Positions 43,656 to 52,114 of a stretch of 62,395 bases of DNA are shown one piece after another. Location of the stretch: assembly GCF_000740795.1 (NCBI RefSeq), contig NZ_JGYG01000016.1, positions 1 to 62,395 of the forward strand, in the 5' to 3' direction. This DNA comes from Haematobacter massiliensis (GTDB lineage Bacteria > Pseudomonadota > Alphaproteobacteria > Rhodobacterales > Rhodobacteraceae). Position numbers and translations under genes: made by a program. The notes under the pieces are model-generated. The model did not search any database and was not told the DNA's origin. It saw only the letters and a program-made list of their open reading frames with translations. Positions within the stretch are counted from its first letter, which is position 1. Each line of letters starts with the position of its first letter.

Positions 43656-43682
43656 TCAGAAGTCCCAAGCTTTGTAGTAGGC

Positions 43683-43713
43683 GGTCTAGAACCTTGAGCA
43701 ACTAGAGGTTCAA
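43683..43713 (-). promoter_or_regulatory. MerR-type promoter of the sco/PCuAC operon
   Basis: Read leftwards: TTGAAC, a 19-base spacer with the half-perfect dyad CTCTAG-TTG-CTCAAG, then TAGACC. Same dyad class as at zntA and dsbA copy 2. Confidence 0.72.
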
Positions 43714-43754
43714 GTCGCAACCATCCCGTCCACATCCGGCAGGCGGGCTTTCGC

Positions 43755-43931
43755 CTATCCATGCGGGACCAGAAAACGCGCCAGCGCGATACCGATAAGC
43801 ACACCGACGAGGCCGAAGGCAATCCCATAGCCGACTCCGTACTGCAGACAGTCGAGCCGCTTGCCTCCGCGCCTTCGGGCGACAAGCACCCCCCAGACGA
43901 AGCCCGCGAGGGCGAAGACGGGTCCAATCAT
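43755..43931 (-). CDS. Small two-helix membrane protein behind lnt
   Basis: A 58-residue protein of unknown family, with ATG 43931 overlapping the lnt stop (ATGA). Two hydrophobic helices (IGPVFALAGFVWGVLVA and YGIAFGLVGVLIGIALARFL) flank a basic loop RRRGGKRLDC. Tight coupling to lnt suggests it is a real gene, perhaps a small partner. No match can be named. Confidence 0.65.
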   Translation of the reverse strand: MIGPVFALAGFVWGVLVARRRGGKRLDCLQYGVGYGIAFGLVGVLIGIALARFLVPHG

Positions 43932-45493
43932 GCGACGCCCCTTTTCTGTGAGCTCGTGGGCCTGGTCCGCCGGAGCAGGCCATATCCGGTCCAGCTTGCG
44001 ACCAGCATTGCCAGCGGCATCCAGTCCCCGAAACGGGCATAGAGGGTTGCGCGAAGCGGCCTCGGCAGACGTGCGTCGATGATTCCCTGTTCGCCGAGCT
44101 CGAGAAAAGCCGTGACGCGCCCGAACGGGTCGACCACCGCCGAGATTCCGGTGTTAGCCGCGCGAACCAGCGGCAAGCCTTCTTCGACCGCACGCATCCG
44201 CGCCGAGGCGAAGTGCTGCCATGGTCCGATCGAGGTGCCGAACCAGGCGTCGTTGGTCGCGTTGAAGATCCAGTCGGGCCGTATCGCGTCATCGACCACA
44301 TGCCCGGGGAAGATGATCTCATAGCAGATCGCAACGCCGGGAAACGGGAAAGGGCCGAAAGCAAGAGTCGCGGGTCCGGGGCCGGGCGAGAAGTCGCCAA
44401 GTGACTGAACGATCCGCGGGAACGGCAGAAGCCCGCGCCAGGGCACATATTCGCCGAAGGGGACGAGGTGATGCTTCGCATAGCGAGCCAGGACGCCGCC
44501 GTCCGATCCGATGGCAAGGACCGCGTTGTGATAGACTGCGTCTGTACCGGCGAGTTCCCGCTCCGGGCTGCCGGTCAAGAGCACGGCGCGATCCGGCAGA
44601 AGCCAGCCGATCACCGCTCTTGCCCCCGGATCTTCGGCAAGAAACCCTGGCCAAGCAGTTTCTGGCCACAAGAGCAGGTCGAACGCACCGGGCCGGGCCG
44701 AGAGGAACAGGAGCCGCGCGATGTTGGCGTTGCGCGCAGCCGGGTCCCACTTCGCGCTCTGTGGGATGTTCGGCTGGACGATGCGAACCTCCCGTCCTTG
44801 GCCGGTGTCCGCCGACAGAAGCGCAACGCGAAGGTATCCGAACATGGCCAAGGCCAACATCGTTGCTGCAGCCACCCCAAGATATGCCCGACGGCTTTCC
44901 CGCGCCGGGCCGCCCATCGCATGTCCGATGCTGGCCGCTGCCAGGACGAGGACGAACCCCAGTCCGTAGCTGCCCAAGACCGAGGCCGCTTGGGCAAGAA
45001 TGGTCCAGTCGGCCAGTGCATAGGCGGCAAGATTCCAGGGAAAACCTGTGAGCACATGACCACGTAGCCATTCAGCGATTGTCCAGGCGGTGGCAAGCGA
45101 CAGGGCAGGCGGCAGGCCCGCTCGCGCCAGCTGCGCCGCCAAGGCGCAGGACAGCGCGGGGAAAACCGAGAGAACCGCAGCAAGACCTAGGACGGCGGGC
45201 AGCGCCAGTCCGCCGAAGCGGTCGGCCTCGACCTGAAAGCTCTCGGTGATCCAGAACAGCCCCGGCACAAACTGGCCAAGACCGAACGCAAAACCAATGA
45301 GCATGGAAGATGTGCCAGTTGCCGCGCGCAGCAGCAGTGAAAGAGCCGCGAAGGACAGTAACGCGAAGGGCAGGAGCGAGAAGGGGGGCAGCGCCAAGAC
45401 AAAGACGGCACCAGAGATCAATCCAATTGGTAGCCAGATCGCTACGCGCGGTCCTTCCGATCCGACGAACAAGGGTCCATCAAGGTCGATCAA
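43928..45493 (-). CDS. lnt: Apolipoprotein N-acyltransferase Lnt
   Basis: Inner-membrane enzyme that adds the third acyl chain to lipoproteins. 521 residues: N-terminal membrane helices (residues about 15-220) and a periplasmic nitrilase domain with LLLWPETAWPGF (catalytic Glu), YAKHHLVPFGEYVPWR (Lys), and GVAICYEIIFPG (catalytic Cys). All three catalytic residues are present. The start chosen is TTG 45493; no better start exists before an in-frame TGA at about 45534. An IS407-type element lies 204 bases upstream, between lnt and ldt copy 3. Confidence 0.93.
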   Translation of the reverse strand: MIDLDGPLFVGSEGPRVAIWLPIGLISGAVFVLALPPFSLLPFALLSFAALSLLLRAATGTSSMLIGFAFGLGQFVPGLFWITESFQVEADRFGGLALPAVLGLAAVLSVFPALSCALAAQLARAGLPPALSLATAWTIAEWLRGHVLTGFPWNLAAYALADWTILAQAASVLGSYGLGFVLVLAAASIGHAMGGPARESRRAYLGVAAATMLALAMFGYLRVALLSADTGQGREVRIVQPNIPQSAKWDPAARNANIARLLFLSARPGAFDLLLWPETAWPGFLAEDPGARAVIGWLLPDRAVLLTGSPERELAGTDAVYHNAVLAIGSDGGVLARYAKHHLVPFGEYVPWRGLLPFPRIVQSLGDFSPGPGPATLAFGPFPFPGVAICYEIIFPGHVVDDAIRPDWIFNATNDAWFGTSIGPWQHFASARMRAVEEGLPLVRAANTGISAVVDPFGRVTAFLELGEQGIIDARLPRPLRATLYARFGDWMPLAMLVASWTGYGLLRRTRPTSSQKRGVA

Positions 45494-45568
45494 CAGCCGT
45501 GCCCCCCGAACGTGAGCGAAGACGATAAGTGCTCAAGTGGGTAGAGGTGCAATGGCTGTTTCTTGCGT

Positions 45569-45667
45569 TCACGCTCTTGTCAGATCTGCCCCCATCGTGG
45601 CGCATTCCTTGCGACCAGCGAGCTCCTTTGCAAAGGGACCAGCATTCTGACATACGTCTGTCGCCAT
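45569..45667 (-). CDS. Possible 32-residue upstream ORF before lnt
   Basis: ATG 45667 is preceded by AAGGAGAATAG, a strong ribosome binding site, and encodes 32 residues with two cysteines (DVCQNAGPFAKELAGRKEC). No signal peptide or known family. It could be a leader peptide of lnt or the start of a gene damaged long ago. The IS element lies 29 bases upstream. Confidence 0.35.
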   Translation of the reverse strand: MATDVCQNAGPFAKELAGRKECATMGADLTRA

Positions 45668-45764
45668 CTATTCTCCTTGTACCGACTCCTTCACGCTGAC
45701 CTGCCCCCCGGAAGTTCCCTCGCTGTGATGTAGAGTCTGCCCAACCTGAGAAGGAGCAGACGAC

Positions 45765-46028
45765 ATGAGGAAAAGCCGTTTCACCGAGGCGCAGATCATC
45801 GGGATGATCAAGGAGCAGGAGGCAGGTTTGCCGATCTCCGAGCTTTGCCGGAAGCACGGGCTGAGCCCCGCGACGTTCTACAAGCTCAAGGCCAAATACG
45901 GGGGGATGGACCTCTCCGACGCCAAGCGGCTGAAGCAGCTCGAGGACGAGAACGCGAAGCTGAAGCGCCTGTTGGCTGATGCCATGCTGGACAACGTGGT
46001 GCTCAAGGATCTGCTGGGAAAGCCCTGA
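45765..46028 (+). CDS. IS3-family transposase OrfA
   Basis: 87-residue DNA-binding subunit: [37 protein letters not shown] helix-turn-helix and a leucine-zipper-like C-terminus ([20 protein letters not shown]). ATG behind GAAGGAG. OrfB follows in the -1 frame, so OrfAB is probably made by frameshifting. Confidence 0.95.
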   Translation: MRKSRFTEAQIIGMIKEQEAGLPISELCRKHGLSPATFYKLKAKYGGMDLSDAKRLKQLEDENAKLKRLLADAMLDNVVLKDLLGKP

Positions 46029-46036
46029 CGACGCCG

Positions 46037-46918
46037 ATGCAACGGCGGGACGCGGTGCTGCAGGCGATGAAGGATCATCCGATCTCTCAGCGCCGGGCCT
46101 GTGTCCTGATCGGTGTCGATCCGAAGACAGTGCGGCGTGAGCGGCCGCCCGATAACCCGGAAATCCGTGAAGAGATGCACAAGATCGCCGAGAAACGCCG
46201 CCGCTTCGGCTATCGGCGTGTGGGCATCATGCTGGAGCGCAAGGGCATGATCATGAACGATAAGAAGCTCTACCGCATCTACCGGGAAGAGGGGCTGTCG
46301 GTGCGCCGCCGCCGTGGCCGCAAGAGGGCCCGCGGAAGCCGAACCCCGATGCCGGTGCCATTGCGCCCGAACCAGCGGTGGTCGCTGGACTTCCTGTCGG
46401 ACACGTTCGGGGCCTGCCGCAAGTTCCGCATCCTGGCGGTCAACGACGATTGTTGCCGCGAGAACCTCGCCCTGATCGCCGACACCAGCATCTCGGGGGC
46501 CAGGGTGGCGCGGGAACTCGATGCGCTGGTCAGGATCTACGGCAAACCCGCTTGCATCGTGTCGGACAACGGCACCGAGTTCACCAGCAAGGCCATCCTG
46601 AAGTGGGCCAACGAGAAGGGCGTCGAATGGCACTACATCGACCCGGGCAAGCCGCAGCAGAACGGCTACATCGAGTCATTCAACGGCAGCCTGCGCGACG
46701 AATGCCTGAACGAGGAGATCTTCGACAGCCTGGCCGACGCCCGCCGCAAGTTGGCCCTCTGGCGATACGACTACAACAACGTCAGGCCGCATTCCTCGCT
46801 GGGTAACAGAACACCGGCAGAAGCGCGCCGGGCGCTTGAGCAACTTGATGGCTTCGCTCCCGGCGCGCTTGCCCAACCTGAAACCGACCACTATCAACCC
46901 CAAGGACTCTCGCTATGA
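46037..46918 (+). CDS. IS3-family transposase OrfB (DDE integrase)
   Basis: 293-residue catalytic subunit. DDE residues in [23 protein letters not shown], and [18 protein letters not shown]. Preceded by the HTH_21 region [15 protein letters not shown]. Full length, and with perfect ends the element should be mobile. Confidence 0.95.
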   Translation: MQRRDAVLQAMKDHPISQRRACVLIGVDPKTVRRERPPDNPEIREEMHKIAEKRRRFGYRRVGIMLERKGMIMNDKKLYRIYREEGLSVRRRRGRKRARGSRTPMPVPLRPNQRWSLDFLSDTFGACRKFRILAVNDDCCRENLALIADTSISGARVARELDALVRIYGKPACIVSDNGTEFTSKAILKWANEKGVEWHYIDPGKPQQNGYIESFNGSLRDECLNEEIFDSLADARRKLALWRYDYNNVRPHSSLGNRTPAEARRALEQLDGFAPGALAQPETDHYQPQGLSL

Positions 46919-47046
46919 ACGAGGGACGACCGGGGGGCAGGTCAACGCAGACTTGAATGGACATGGGAGGCCATTCTCACGTCCAATTCCGTGTTTGTCG
47001 TGCGCGGCAAACCTCGCTGCCCTCAATTGAGCTGAAAGCAGACAAC

Positions 47047-47712
47047 ATGTCGACCCGACGGCATTTCCTGAAGATGACTTCCGCTCTCTTCTCCGCGCCA
47101 CTTGTGACCCCGGCTTTCGCGGCCTCTGATCTTCAGGGCCAGTGGGCAGCCTGGGATGCGCAGGTGACACCCCCGGGCTATGTTGCGGCTACGACCAATC
47201 CATGGGGCCTGCATCCGCGGCTGCTTCCGGTCCGCGTCGAGGCTCGCGCCGGGCTGACGCCAGGCGACATCCATGTCGATGCGATCGCGCGCTATCTCTA
47301 CCACATCCAGCCTGACGGCACTGCGATGCGCTATGGCGTCGCCATCGGGCGGTCCGGGCTCTACGAGCCGGGCATCTATACGATTGGCCGCAAGGCCAAG
47401 TGGCCAAGGTGGACTCCCACACCACAGATGATCGAGCGCGAACCCGAGACCTACGCGCAGTATGCCGACGGCATGGATCCCGGTCCTGGCAATGCGCTCG
47501 GGTCGCGGGCGCTCTACTTGTTCCTCGGTAGCCGTGACACCTATCTGCGCATCCACGGCACGCCATTTCCGCGGTCCATCGGCAGCCGGGCCAGTTCCGG
47601 CTGTGTGCGCATGGTTATGCCGCACATCATCGATCTCTACGACCAGGTTCAGACCGGAGTGACGGCACATCTGTATCCGGCCGAAGAAGGCAACGTGGAG
47701 CTGACGGCCTGA
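47047..47712 (+). CDS. L,D-transpeptidase (YkuD), copy 3
   Basis: Third YkuD enzyme, 221 residues. Twin-Arg-like signal STRRHFLKMTSALFSAPLVTPAFA; GRKAKWPRWTPTPQMIEREP as in the others; catalytic RIHGTPFPRSIG (His170) and SSGCVRMV (Cys186). The ATG at 47047 was chosen for the signal peptide; the open frame extends to 46957. Its promoter region is interrupted 98-1350 bases upstream by the IS element. Two bases before a lipoprotein gene. Confidence 0.92.
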   Translation: MSTRRHFLKMTSALFSAPLVTPAFAASDLQGQWAAWDAQVTPPGYVAATTNPWGLHPRLLPVRVEARAGLTPGDIHVDAIARYLYHIQPDGTAMRYGVAIGRSGLYEPGIYTIGRKAKWPRWTPTPQMIEREPETYAQYADGMDPGPGNALGSRALYLFLGSRDTYLRIHGTPFPRSIGSRASSGCVRMVMPHIIDLYDQVQTGVTAHLYPAEEGNVELTA

Positions 47713-47714
47713 AC

Positions 47715-48077
47715 ATGATTGCGGGTAAGAGCAAGGAATTCAGTTCGCGAACTCCGAAGGCAGGGCGTTTCCCCCGCACGGTCGGTGCTGGGCGATCCGC
47801 GGTGCTGGCGATCGCCTTGATGATGCTCTCAGCCTGTGTGGCACCGGTCGGAGGGATCGGCGACGAGCCGTCGCGCTTCCTGCAGGAGCTGCCCGAGGGC
47901 GTGATGGCCATCGCCGCACCCTACCAGAACCTGCGCGCAGTGGTCTTGCAGCCCGAGGACGGCTGCTACTGGTACGAGCATGTCGGCCCGGTTGAGACGA
48001 CCATGCTGCCGCTCCGTACGGCGGAAGGTCGTCCGATCTGCACCGCTACGGAAAACCGTCCTGCCACAACCGGCTGA
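47715..48077 (+). CDS. Small lipoprotein, unknown function
   Basis: 120 residues with a lipobox in SAVLAIALMMLSACVAPVGG and a Cys pair in the mature part (GCYWYEHVGPVETT, GRPICTATENRP). No known domain. Immediately behind ldt copy 3, so probably a partner or substrate-binding aid; inference from position. Confidence 0.6.
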   Translation: MIAGKSKEFSSRTPKAGRFPRTVGAGRSAVLAIALMMLSACVAPVGGIGDEPSRFLQELPEGVMAIAAPYQNLRAVVLQPEDGCYWYEHVGPVETTMLPLRTAEGRPICTATENRPATTG

Positions 48078-48116
48078 GCGCGCGAAAAATGGTCAGTTGC
48101 CCCAGTTCGCCGATGG

Positions 48117-49298
48117 TCAAACCTTGATCAGTGCCGCCGTCACATACATAAATGCAATCCCGCCGAGGAAGCCGCCGAGGACAGCAGGAGAGTACAGGAT
48201 CGCCTGCCGGTCGCTGTTCTGGCGTTGAAGATAGGCCGTGACCTCGACCATGACCTGCAGGATCGCCCCGGCGCCGACCGCAAGCGCGAAAGCCGACCAT
48301 TGCGGGGCGTAGGCAAGGCTACCGGCCCAGATCCCAAGCACGGCGGGTCCCCCGGCAAGCAGCGTCAGCGCGGCAAAGCTCCAGAGCGGAGGGCGGATGC
48401 GCAGCATGGGTGCTGCGATGCCGATGCCTTCGGTCACGTTGTGCAGCGCAAAGCCGAGAACGAGGAAGGTGCCGAGGCCCGCCGCACCAGCAGCGAAGGC
48501 GCCACCGATGGCCAGCCCTTCGCCGAAATTGTGCAGCCCGATGCCGAGCGCGATGTAGAACGCCAGCGCCAGCCCCTCGGGCCGTCCGCGCCAGCGCCCG
48601 ATGGCCATGAGGAGAAGGAAACTCGCGAGAGCCGACAGCCAGACCATGGCCGATCCTTGGAACAGCGCGGCTGCCTCAGCCGCGAGTTCGGTGGCCTCGC
48701 CCATCATGTCGAGGAGCAGGAAGGCCAGCATGCCGACGGTCAGCGCCAGCACGAAGTTCATGCCGGAAGTGCCGAAGCCGCGCATCGCCGGGTAGAACAT
48801 CAGCCCGAGGGCGACAGGCAGCAAACCGACCAGCGCGCCGACCAGCGCCTGTAACTGAAGCTGCCCCCCGGATGCCTGCGGCGTGGGCACGGCAACAGCG
48901 ATTTCGTGCCCGAACACAGTGCCGGTGTTGGTCACGAGGGCCACTTGATGCGCCTCGCCCAGCACCCACGGGTAGGGGATCTGCACCCAGACGGCACTGC
49001 CGCGCGCAATCGGTCCCGACGGGTCCTGCGTGAAGGTCCAGAAGGCGTCATCGACGGCAACCTGCGCGATCTGCATCGCCTCCGACCCGCCCGCACGCAC
49101 AAGAACCTGGATGCCGGTGCTGTCGAGGATCGTCCGCTCGACGGTGAGCGACTCGACCGGTGGGGCACCGTTGTTGAAGCCGCGCAACGGATCGAGCGAG
49201 GCGATCAAGACGAAAGACACCAGAATGGCCGCCAGAGGCAGGAACACCAGCAGAAGCCGGATCAGCGGGGAACGGGTCGGTTGGCTCTGGTCGCTCAT
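48117..49298 (-). CDS. ZIP-family metal permease with N-terminal periplasmic domain
   Basis: 393 residues, longer than usual bacterial ZIPs (about 250-300). After a membrane anchor (LLLVFLPLAAILVSFVLIASL) comes an extracytoplasmic beta-rich domain at residues about 40-145, then ZIP helices with the metal sites GLHNFGEGLAIGGA and ALHNVTEGIGIAAP. The start overlaps the two-domain oxidase stop (ATGA). Its operon faces the mntR gene and an MntR-type operator, so manganese or iron is as likely a substrate as zinc. Confidence 0.88.
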   Translation of the reverse strand: MSDQSQPTRSPLIRLLLVFLPLAAILVSFVLIASLDPLRGFNNGAPPVESLTVERTILDSTGIQVLVRAGGSEAMQIAQVAVDDAFWTFTQDPSGPIARGSAVWVQIPYPWVLGEAHQVALVTNTGTVFGHEIAVAVPTPQASGGQLQLQALVGALVGLLPVALGLMFYPAMRGFGTSGMNFVLALTVGMLAFLLLDMMGEATELAAEAAALFQGSAMVWLSALASFLLLMAIGRWRGRPEGLALAFYIALGIGLHNFGEGLAIGGAFAAGAAGLGTFLVLGFALHNVTEGIGIAAPMLRIRPPLWSFAALTLLAGGPAVLGIWAGSLAYAPQWSAFALAVGAGAILQVMVEVTAYLQRQNSDRQAILYSPAVLGGFLGGIAFMYVTAALIKV

Positions 49299-50440
49299 GC
49301 CCCCGGCCCCCGCACGTCGAACATGCCGACCCAGCCCAGCTCGGTGAACTCGGATTGATGGGCGTGGAACATGTACATGCCGTCCTCATGGTCGGCGAAG
49401 CTGAACTCGAGGATGCCGCGCTGCGCCTGGCACTGCATGATCAGATCGACCGTGCGCAGGGTCGGCGTCAGCTGCGTGCCAGTGTCGTAGTAGTCGAAGA
49501 AATTCGCGTGCAGGTGGAACGAGTTGATCGGGTCGAACTCGGTCACGTTGACGAGGTAGATGCGCACGGGCCGGGTCTTGTCGATCGGGATCGGCACGTT
49601 CATGTAGGCCTGCCCCACGGTGTTGACCGCATAGACTTCGTTCCCACCGTCGAAATTGGTGTCGAAGGCGTTCATCACCATCGCCAGCTCCTGCCAAAGG
49701 GCATTTTCGGGGCTGCCCAGAACGCGTGACGCAGCAACGGCAGCAAGCGCGGGGTCGGTCTGCCGGGAAGGGTCGGGGTCGATCACGAACAACCCGTACA
49801 TGCCCTTGTGCATGTGCCGCTTCAGCGGCAGGGCGTGGCAGTGGTAGAGGTGACAGCCGAAGGGTTTGGCATCGAACTCATAGACGAACTCTTCGCCGGG
49901 GCCGATCAGTCCTGCACCGGGAACACCGTCCATCCGCGCAGAGTGAATGCCGTGGAAGTGCATCGAATGCGGGTGCGAGCCGAAGTTGCGGAAGATGATG
50001 CGCAGCTTCTCGCCTTCCTTCGCCCGAAGGGCAGGGCCGGGGACGCGGTTGTTGTAGGTCCAGGCGGGAAAGAAGATGCCGGGGGCGATCTCGATTTCCT
50101 TGTCGTAAGCCTCGACCTCGAAGGTGCGCAGGGTGCGGCCGTCGGGCAGAAGCTCGGTCGTGCCGGTGTCCCAGTCCGTCAGCATGGCCGTGGGGTCGAA
50201 GCCGTTGCGGGCATGATCGACAGAACCCAGGGTGGTCATGTTGCCATGCGCCATGCCGGGCATCGGGGCGGCATAGGGATCGGCCGACATCGCCGACATG
50301 TCGTGTCCGGCTATCGGGTCGGGCGCGGTCTGGGAACGCGCGGTTCCCGCGACAATTGCAGCGCCGCCTGCGGCCACGAGTCCGCCGACCAGCAAAGCGC
50401 GGCGCGACGGGTCAACCGAAGTGTCTTGGTCGGCAGGCAT
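49295..50440 (-). CDS. Two-domain multicopper oxidase
   Basis: 381 residues. Tat signal SRRALLVGGLVAAGGAAIVAGTA, then Met-rich GHDMSAMSADPYAAPMPGMAHGNM. Copper-binding motifs: HPHSMHFHGIHSARMDG, GCHLYHCHALPLKRHMHKGMYG, NSFHLHANFFDYY, MYMFHAHQSEFTELGW. The arrangement is that of small laccase or nitrite-reductase-like oxidases. First gene of an operon with the ZIP permease and behind the MntR-type site 50484-50501, so Mn(II) or Fe(II) oxidation should be considered. Confidence 0.88.
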   Translation of the reverse strand: MPADQDTSVDPSRRALLVGGLVAAGGAAIVAGTARSQTAPDPIAGHDMSAMSADPYAAPMPGMAHGNMTTLGSVDHARNGFDPTAMLTDWDTGTTELLPDGRTLRTFEVEAYDKEIEIAPGIFFPAWTYNNRVPGPALRAKEGEKLRIIFRNFGSHPHSMHFHGIHSARMDGVPGAGLIGPGEEFVYEFDAKPFGCHLYHCHALPLKRHMHKGMYGLFVIDPDPSRQTDPALAAVAASRVLGSPENALWQELAMVMNAFDTNFDGGNEVYAVNTVGQAYMNVPIPIDKTRPVRIYLVNVTEFDPINSFHLHANFFDYYDTGTQLTPTLRTVDLIMQCQAQRGILEFSFADHEDGMYMFHAHQSEFTELGWVGMFDVRGPGA

Positions 50441-50483
50441 GGAATGAGGCTTTCCCGGCGCGCACAAAAGGCGTGGCGCGAAA

Positions 50484-50501
50484 TGTTAGACAAGGCTAAC
50501 A
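50484..50501. promoter_or_regulatory. MntR/DtxR-type operator
   Basis: TGTTAG-N6-CTAACA, a perfect 18-bp dyad in the divergent gap between the oxidase-ZIP operon and mntR. Fits manganese-dependent control of both directions. Confidence 0.75.
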
Positions 50502-50554
50502 ATCTGCCCGGCGCGTTTGCTTGTCAACGGGGTTCGTGCAAGACTGCGCCGACA

Positions 50555-51010
50555 ATGAACGATGATCCACATCACACACTGTCGGCCACCAGTGATGACC
50601 GCTCTCCCGACCTGCGCGCGGAGGCTTTTCAGGGCGTGCGCGCCGCGCGTAGCCGCGAGTTGGCAGAGGATTACGTCGAGCTGATCGCCGAACTGATCCA
50701 CGCGCAGGGCGAGGCGCGCCCCGTGGACATCGCCACCCGGATGGGCGTGACGGCACCGACCGTCGCCAAGACGCTTGACCGGCTCGCCCGCGACGGCCTG
50801 ATCACCCGGGCCAAGTATCGGTCGATCTTCCTCACGGAAGAGGGTAGGGCGCTGGCAAAGGAGTGCCGCCACCGGCACGACATCGTTCTGCGGTTCCTGC
50901 TTAGCCTCGGGCTCGACCCCGAGACGGCCGAGCGGGACGCCGAAGGGATCGAGCATCATGTAAGCGAGCGGACGCTCGAGCTTTTCGCGGCCTTTGTCGC
51001 CCGAAGCTGA
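50555..51010 (+). CDS. mntR: DtxR-family regulator MntR
   Basis: 151-residue metal-dependent repressor. Winged helix at residues about 35-95 (DYVELIAELIHAQGEARPVDIATRMGVTAPTVAKTLDRLARDGLI) and metal-binding dimerisation helices with ECRHRHDIVLRFLLSLGL and AEGIEHHVSERTLELF. The ligand pattern fits MntR (two His plus Glu/Asp). Start ATG 50555; longer open frame overlaps the operator. Confidence 0.9.
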   Translation: MNDDPHHTLSATSDDRSPDLRAEAFQGVRAARSRELAEDYVELIAELIHAQGEARPVDIATRMGVTAPTVAKTLDRLARDGLITRAKYRSIFLTEEGRALAKECRHRHDIVLRFLLSLGLDPETAERDAEGIEHHVSERTLELFAAFVARS

Positions 51011-51020
51011 CCGGTGCGGG

Positions 51021-51680
51021 TCAGGTGCCCTCTATGGCAAGGCGGACATCCTCGAAGAACTTTTCACCCGAGACGATCTCAAGCTTCTTGCCTTGCAGGT
51101 AGAAGGTGGGCGTCTGGTTCACACCAAGCGCTTCCACATCCGCCATGTCCTGATTGATCGTGGCCGTGATCCCGGGGAACATCTTGTCGGTTTCCGCTTT
51201 GGCCAGATCCAGCCCGACGGCGCCCGCGGCTTGCCACGCGATTTTCATGTCCGGACCGTCGTGCAGCGCCCATTCCGGCTGTTTCTCAAAGATTGCGTCG
51301 AGCACCTGCTCGAACTTGCCTTGCATCCGCGCCACCTCGAGGATGCGCGCGGCTTCATCCGACCCTTTGTGGAACAGAGTGTAGCGCAGGACCACCCTGA
51401 TCTGGGTCGGAAATTGGCGGCGTATTTCTGCGATGATCGGATGGAACGCCCGGCAGGCCTCGCAAGAGGGATCGAAGAACTCGACCAGCGTGACGGGGGC
51501 ATCGACCGGGCCAAGGATGGGCGAATGGGCGCGCACCAGAAGCGAGTCGTCCACTGCGGGGGCGGTCGCAGCGTCGGCTTGCGCCTCGGCCTCGCGGCGG
51601 CGGGTCAGGAATACGGCACCACCGCCGAAGGCGGCAAGTCCAAGGGCGGAAGCCCCGATCAACACAGTGCGGCGGTTCAT
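51021..51680 (-). CDS. DsbA-like thiol oxidoreductase, copy 3
   Basis: 219 residues, membrane or Tat signal NRRTVLIGASALGLAAFGGGAVFLT, active site EFFDPSCEACRAFHPII (CEAC) and cis-Pro GVNQTPTFYL. Start overlaps the dsbB stop (ATGA). Last gene of the zntA-ICMT-lspA-dsbB-dsbA operon and probably reoxidised by that DsbB. Confidence 0.9.
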   Translation of the reverse strand: MNRRTVLIGASALGLAAFGGGAVFLTRRREAEAQADAATAPAVDDSLLVRAHSPILGPVDAPVTLVEFFDPSCEACRAFHPIIAEIRRQFPTQIRVVLRYTLFHKGSDEAARILEVARMQGKFEQVLDAIFEKQPEWALHDGPDMKIAWQAAGAVGLDLAKAETDKMFPGITATINQDMADVEALGVNQTPTFYLQGKKLEIVSGEKFFEDVRLAIEGT

Positions 51681-52114
51681 GTGCGGTTTCCTTTCGGCAG
51701 GATGAGACAGGCAAGGATCGCGGCAAAGGCGGCCAGCGAAAGGTAAGGGATGGGTACGCCCAGGATCATCTGCGCCTCGCCGGTGCAGGACGGGCCGTTC
51801 TGGGTGCAAGGCACGATGGGTGCAGGAAGAATGCCAGCGTAAAGCCCGGAGTGCCAGGCGGCCAGCGCCAGACCCGCCAGCACCAGCGGCAGGGCATAAA
51901 GCCATGCGCTGCCATCCCCGCGCCACAGCGACAGGCCAAGGATCGGCACCAGCGGGAACATCGCGATGCGCTGATACCAGCACAGGGTGCAGGGCATCTG
52001 TCCCAGCACCTCGCCGATGAACAACGCGCCAAACGTGGCCCCCAAGGCGATCAGGAAAGCGAGCGTAAGCACCAGATCGTCGCGAGACAGCGCCTGTTCA
52101 TCAGTTCTGGTCAA
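51677..52114 (-). CDS. DsbB-like quinone-linked disulfide oxidase
   Basis: 145-residue membrane protein with four helices. Cysteine pairs GQMPCTLCWYQRIAMFP and IVPCTQNGPSCTG match DsbB/BdbC. The start is TTG 52114, inside the last codons of lspA (overlap 14 bases); no ATG gives a full first helix. Coupled to the DsbA-like gene downstream. Confidence 0.9.
   Translation of the reverse strand: MTRTDEQALSRDDLVLTLAFLIALGATFGALFIGEVLGQMPCTLCWYQRIAMFPLVPILGLSLWRGDGSAWLYALPLVLAGLALAAWHSGLYAGILPAPIVPCTQNGPSCTGEAQMILGVPIPYLSLAAFAAILACLILPKGNRT

Larger units (their letters stand above)
45697..46944 (+). mobile_element. IS3-family (IS407-like) insertion sequence
   Basis: 1248 bp with inverted ends TGACCTGCCCCCCGG at 45697 and its complement ending at 46944. 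Flanks carry a 4-bp direct repeat ACGC (45693-45696 and 46945-46948), the duplication size of the IS407 group. Two overlapping-frame ORFs, both intact. It sits in the divergent region between lnt and ldt copy 3. Confidence 0.93.

Noticed and set aside
46957-47046. Longer N-terminus for ldt copy 3
   Set aside because: The 30 extra residues would precede a good twin-arginine-like signal peptide starting at 47047, which makes the shorter form more likely.
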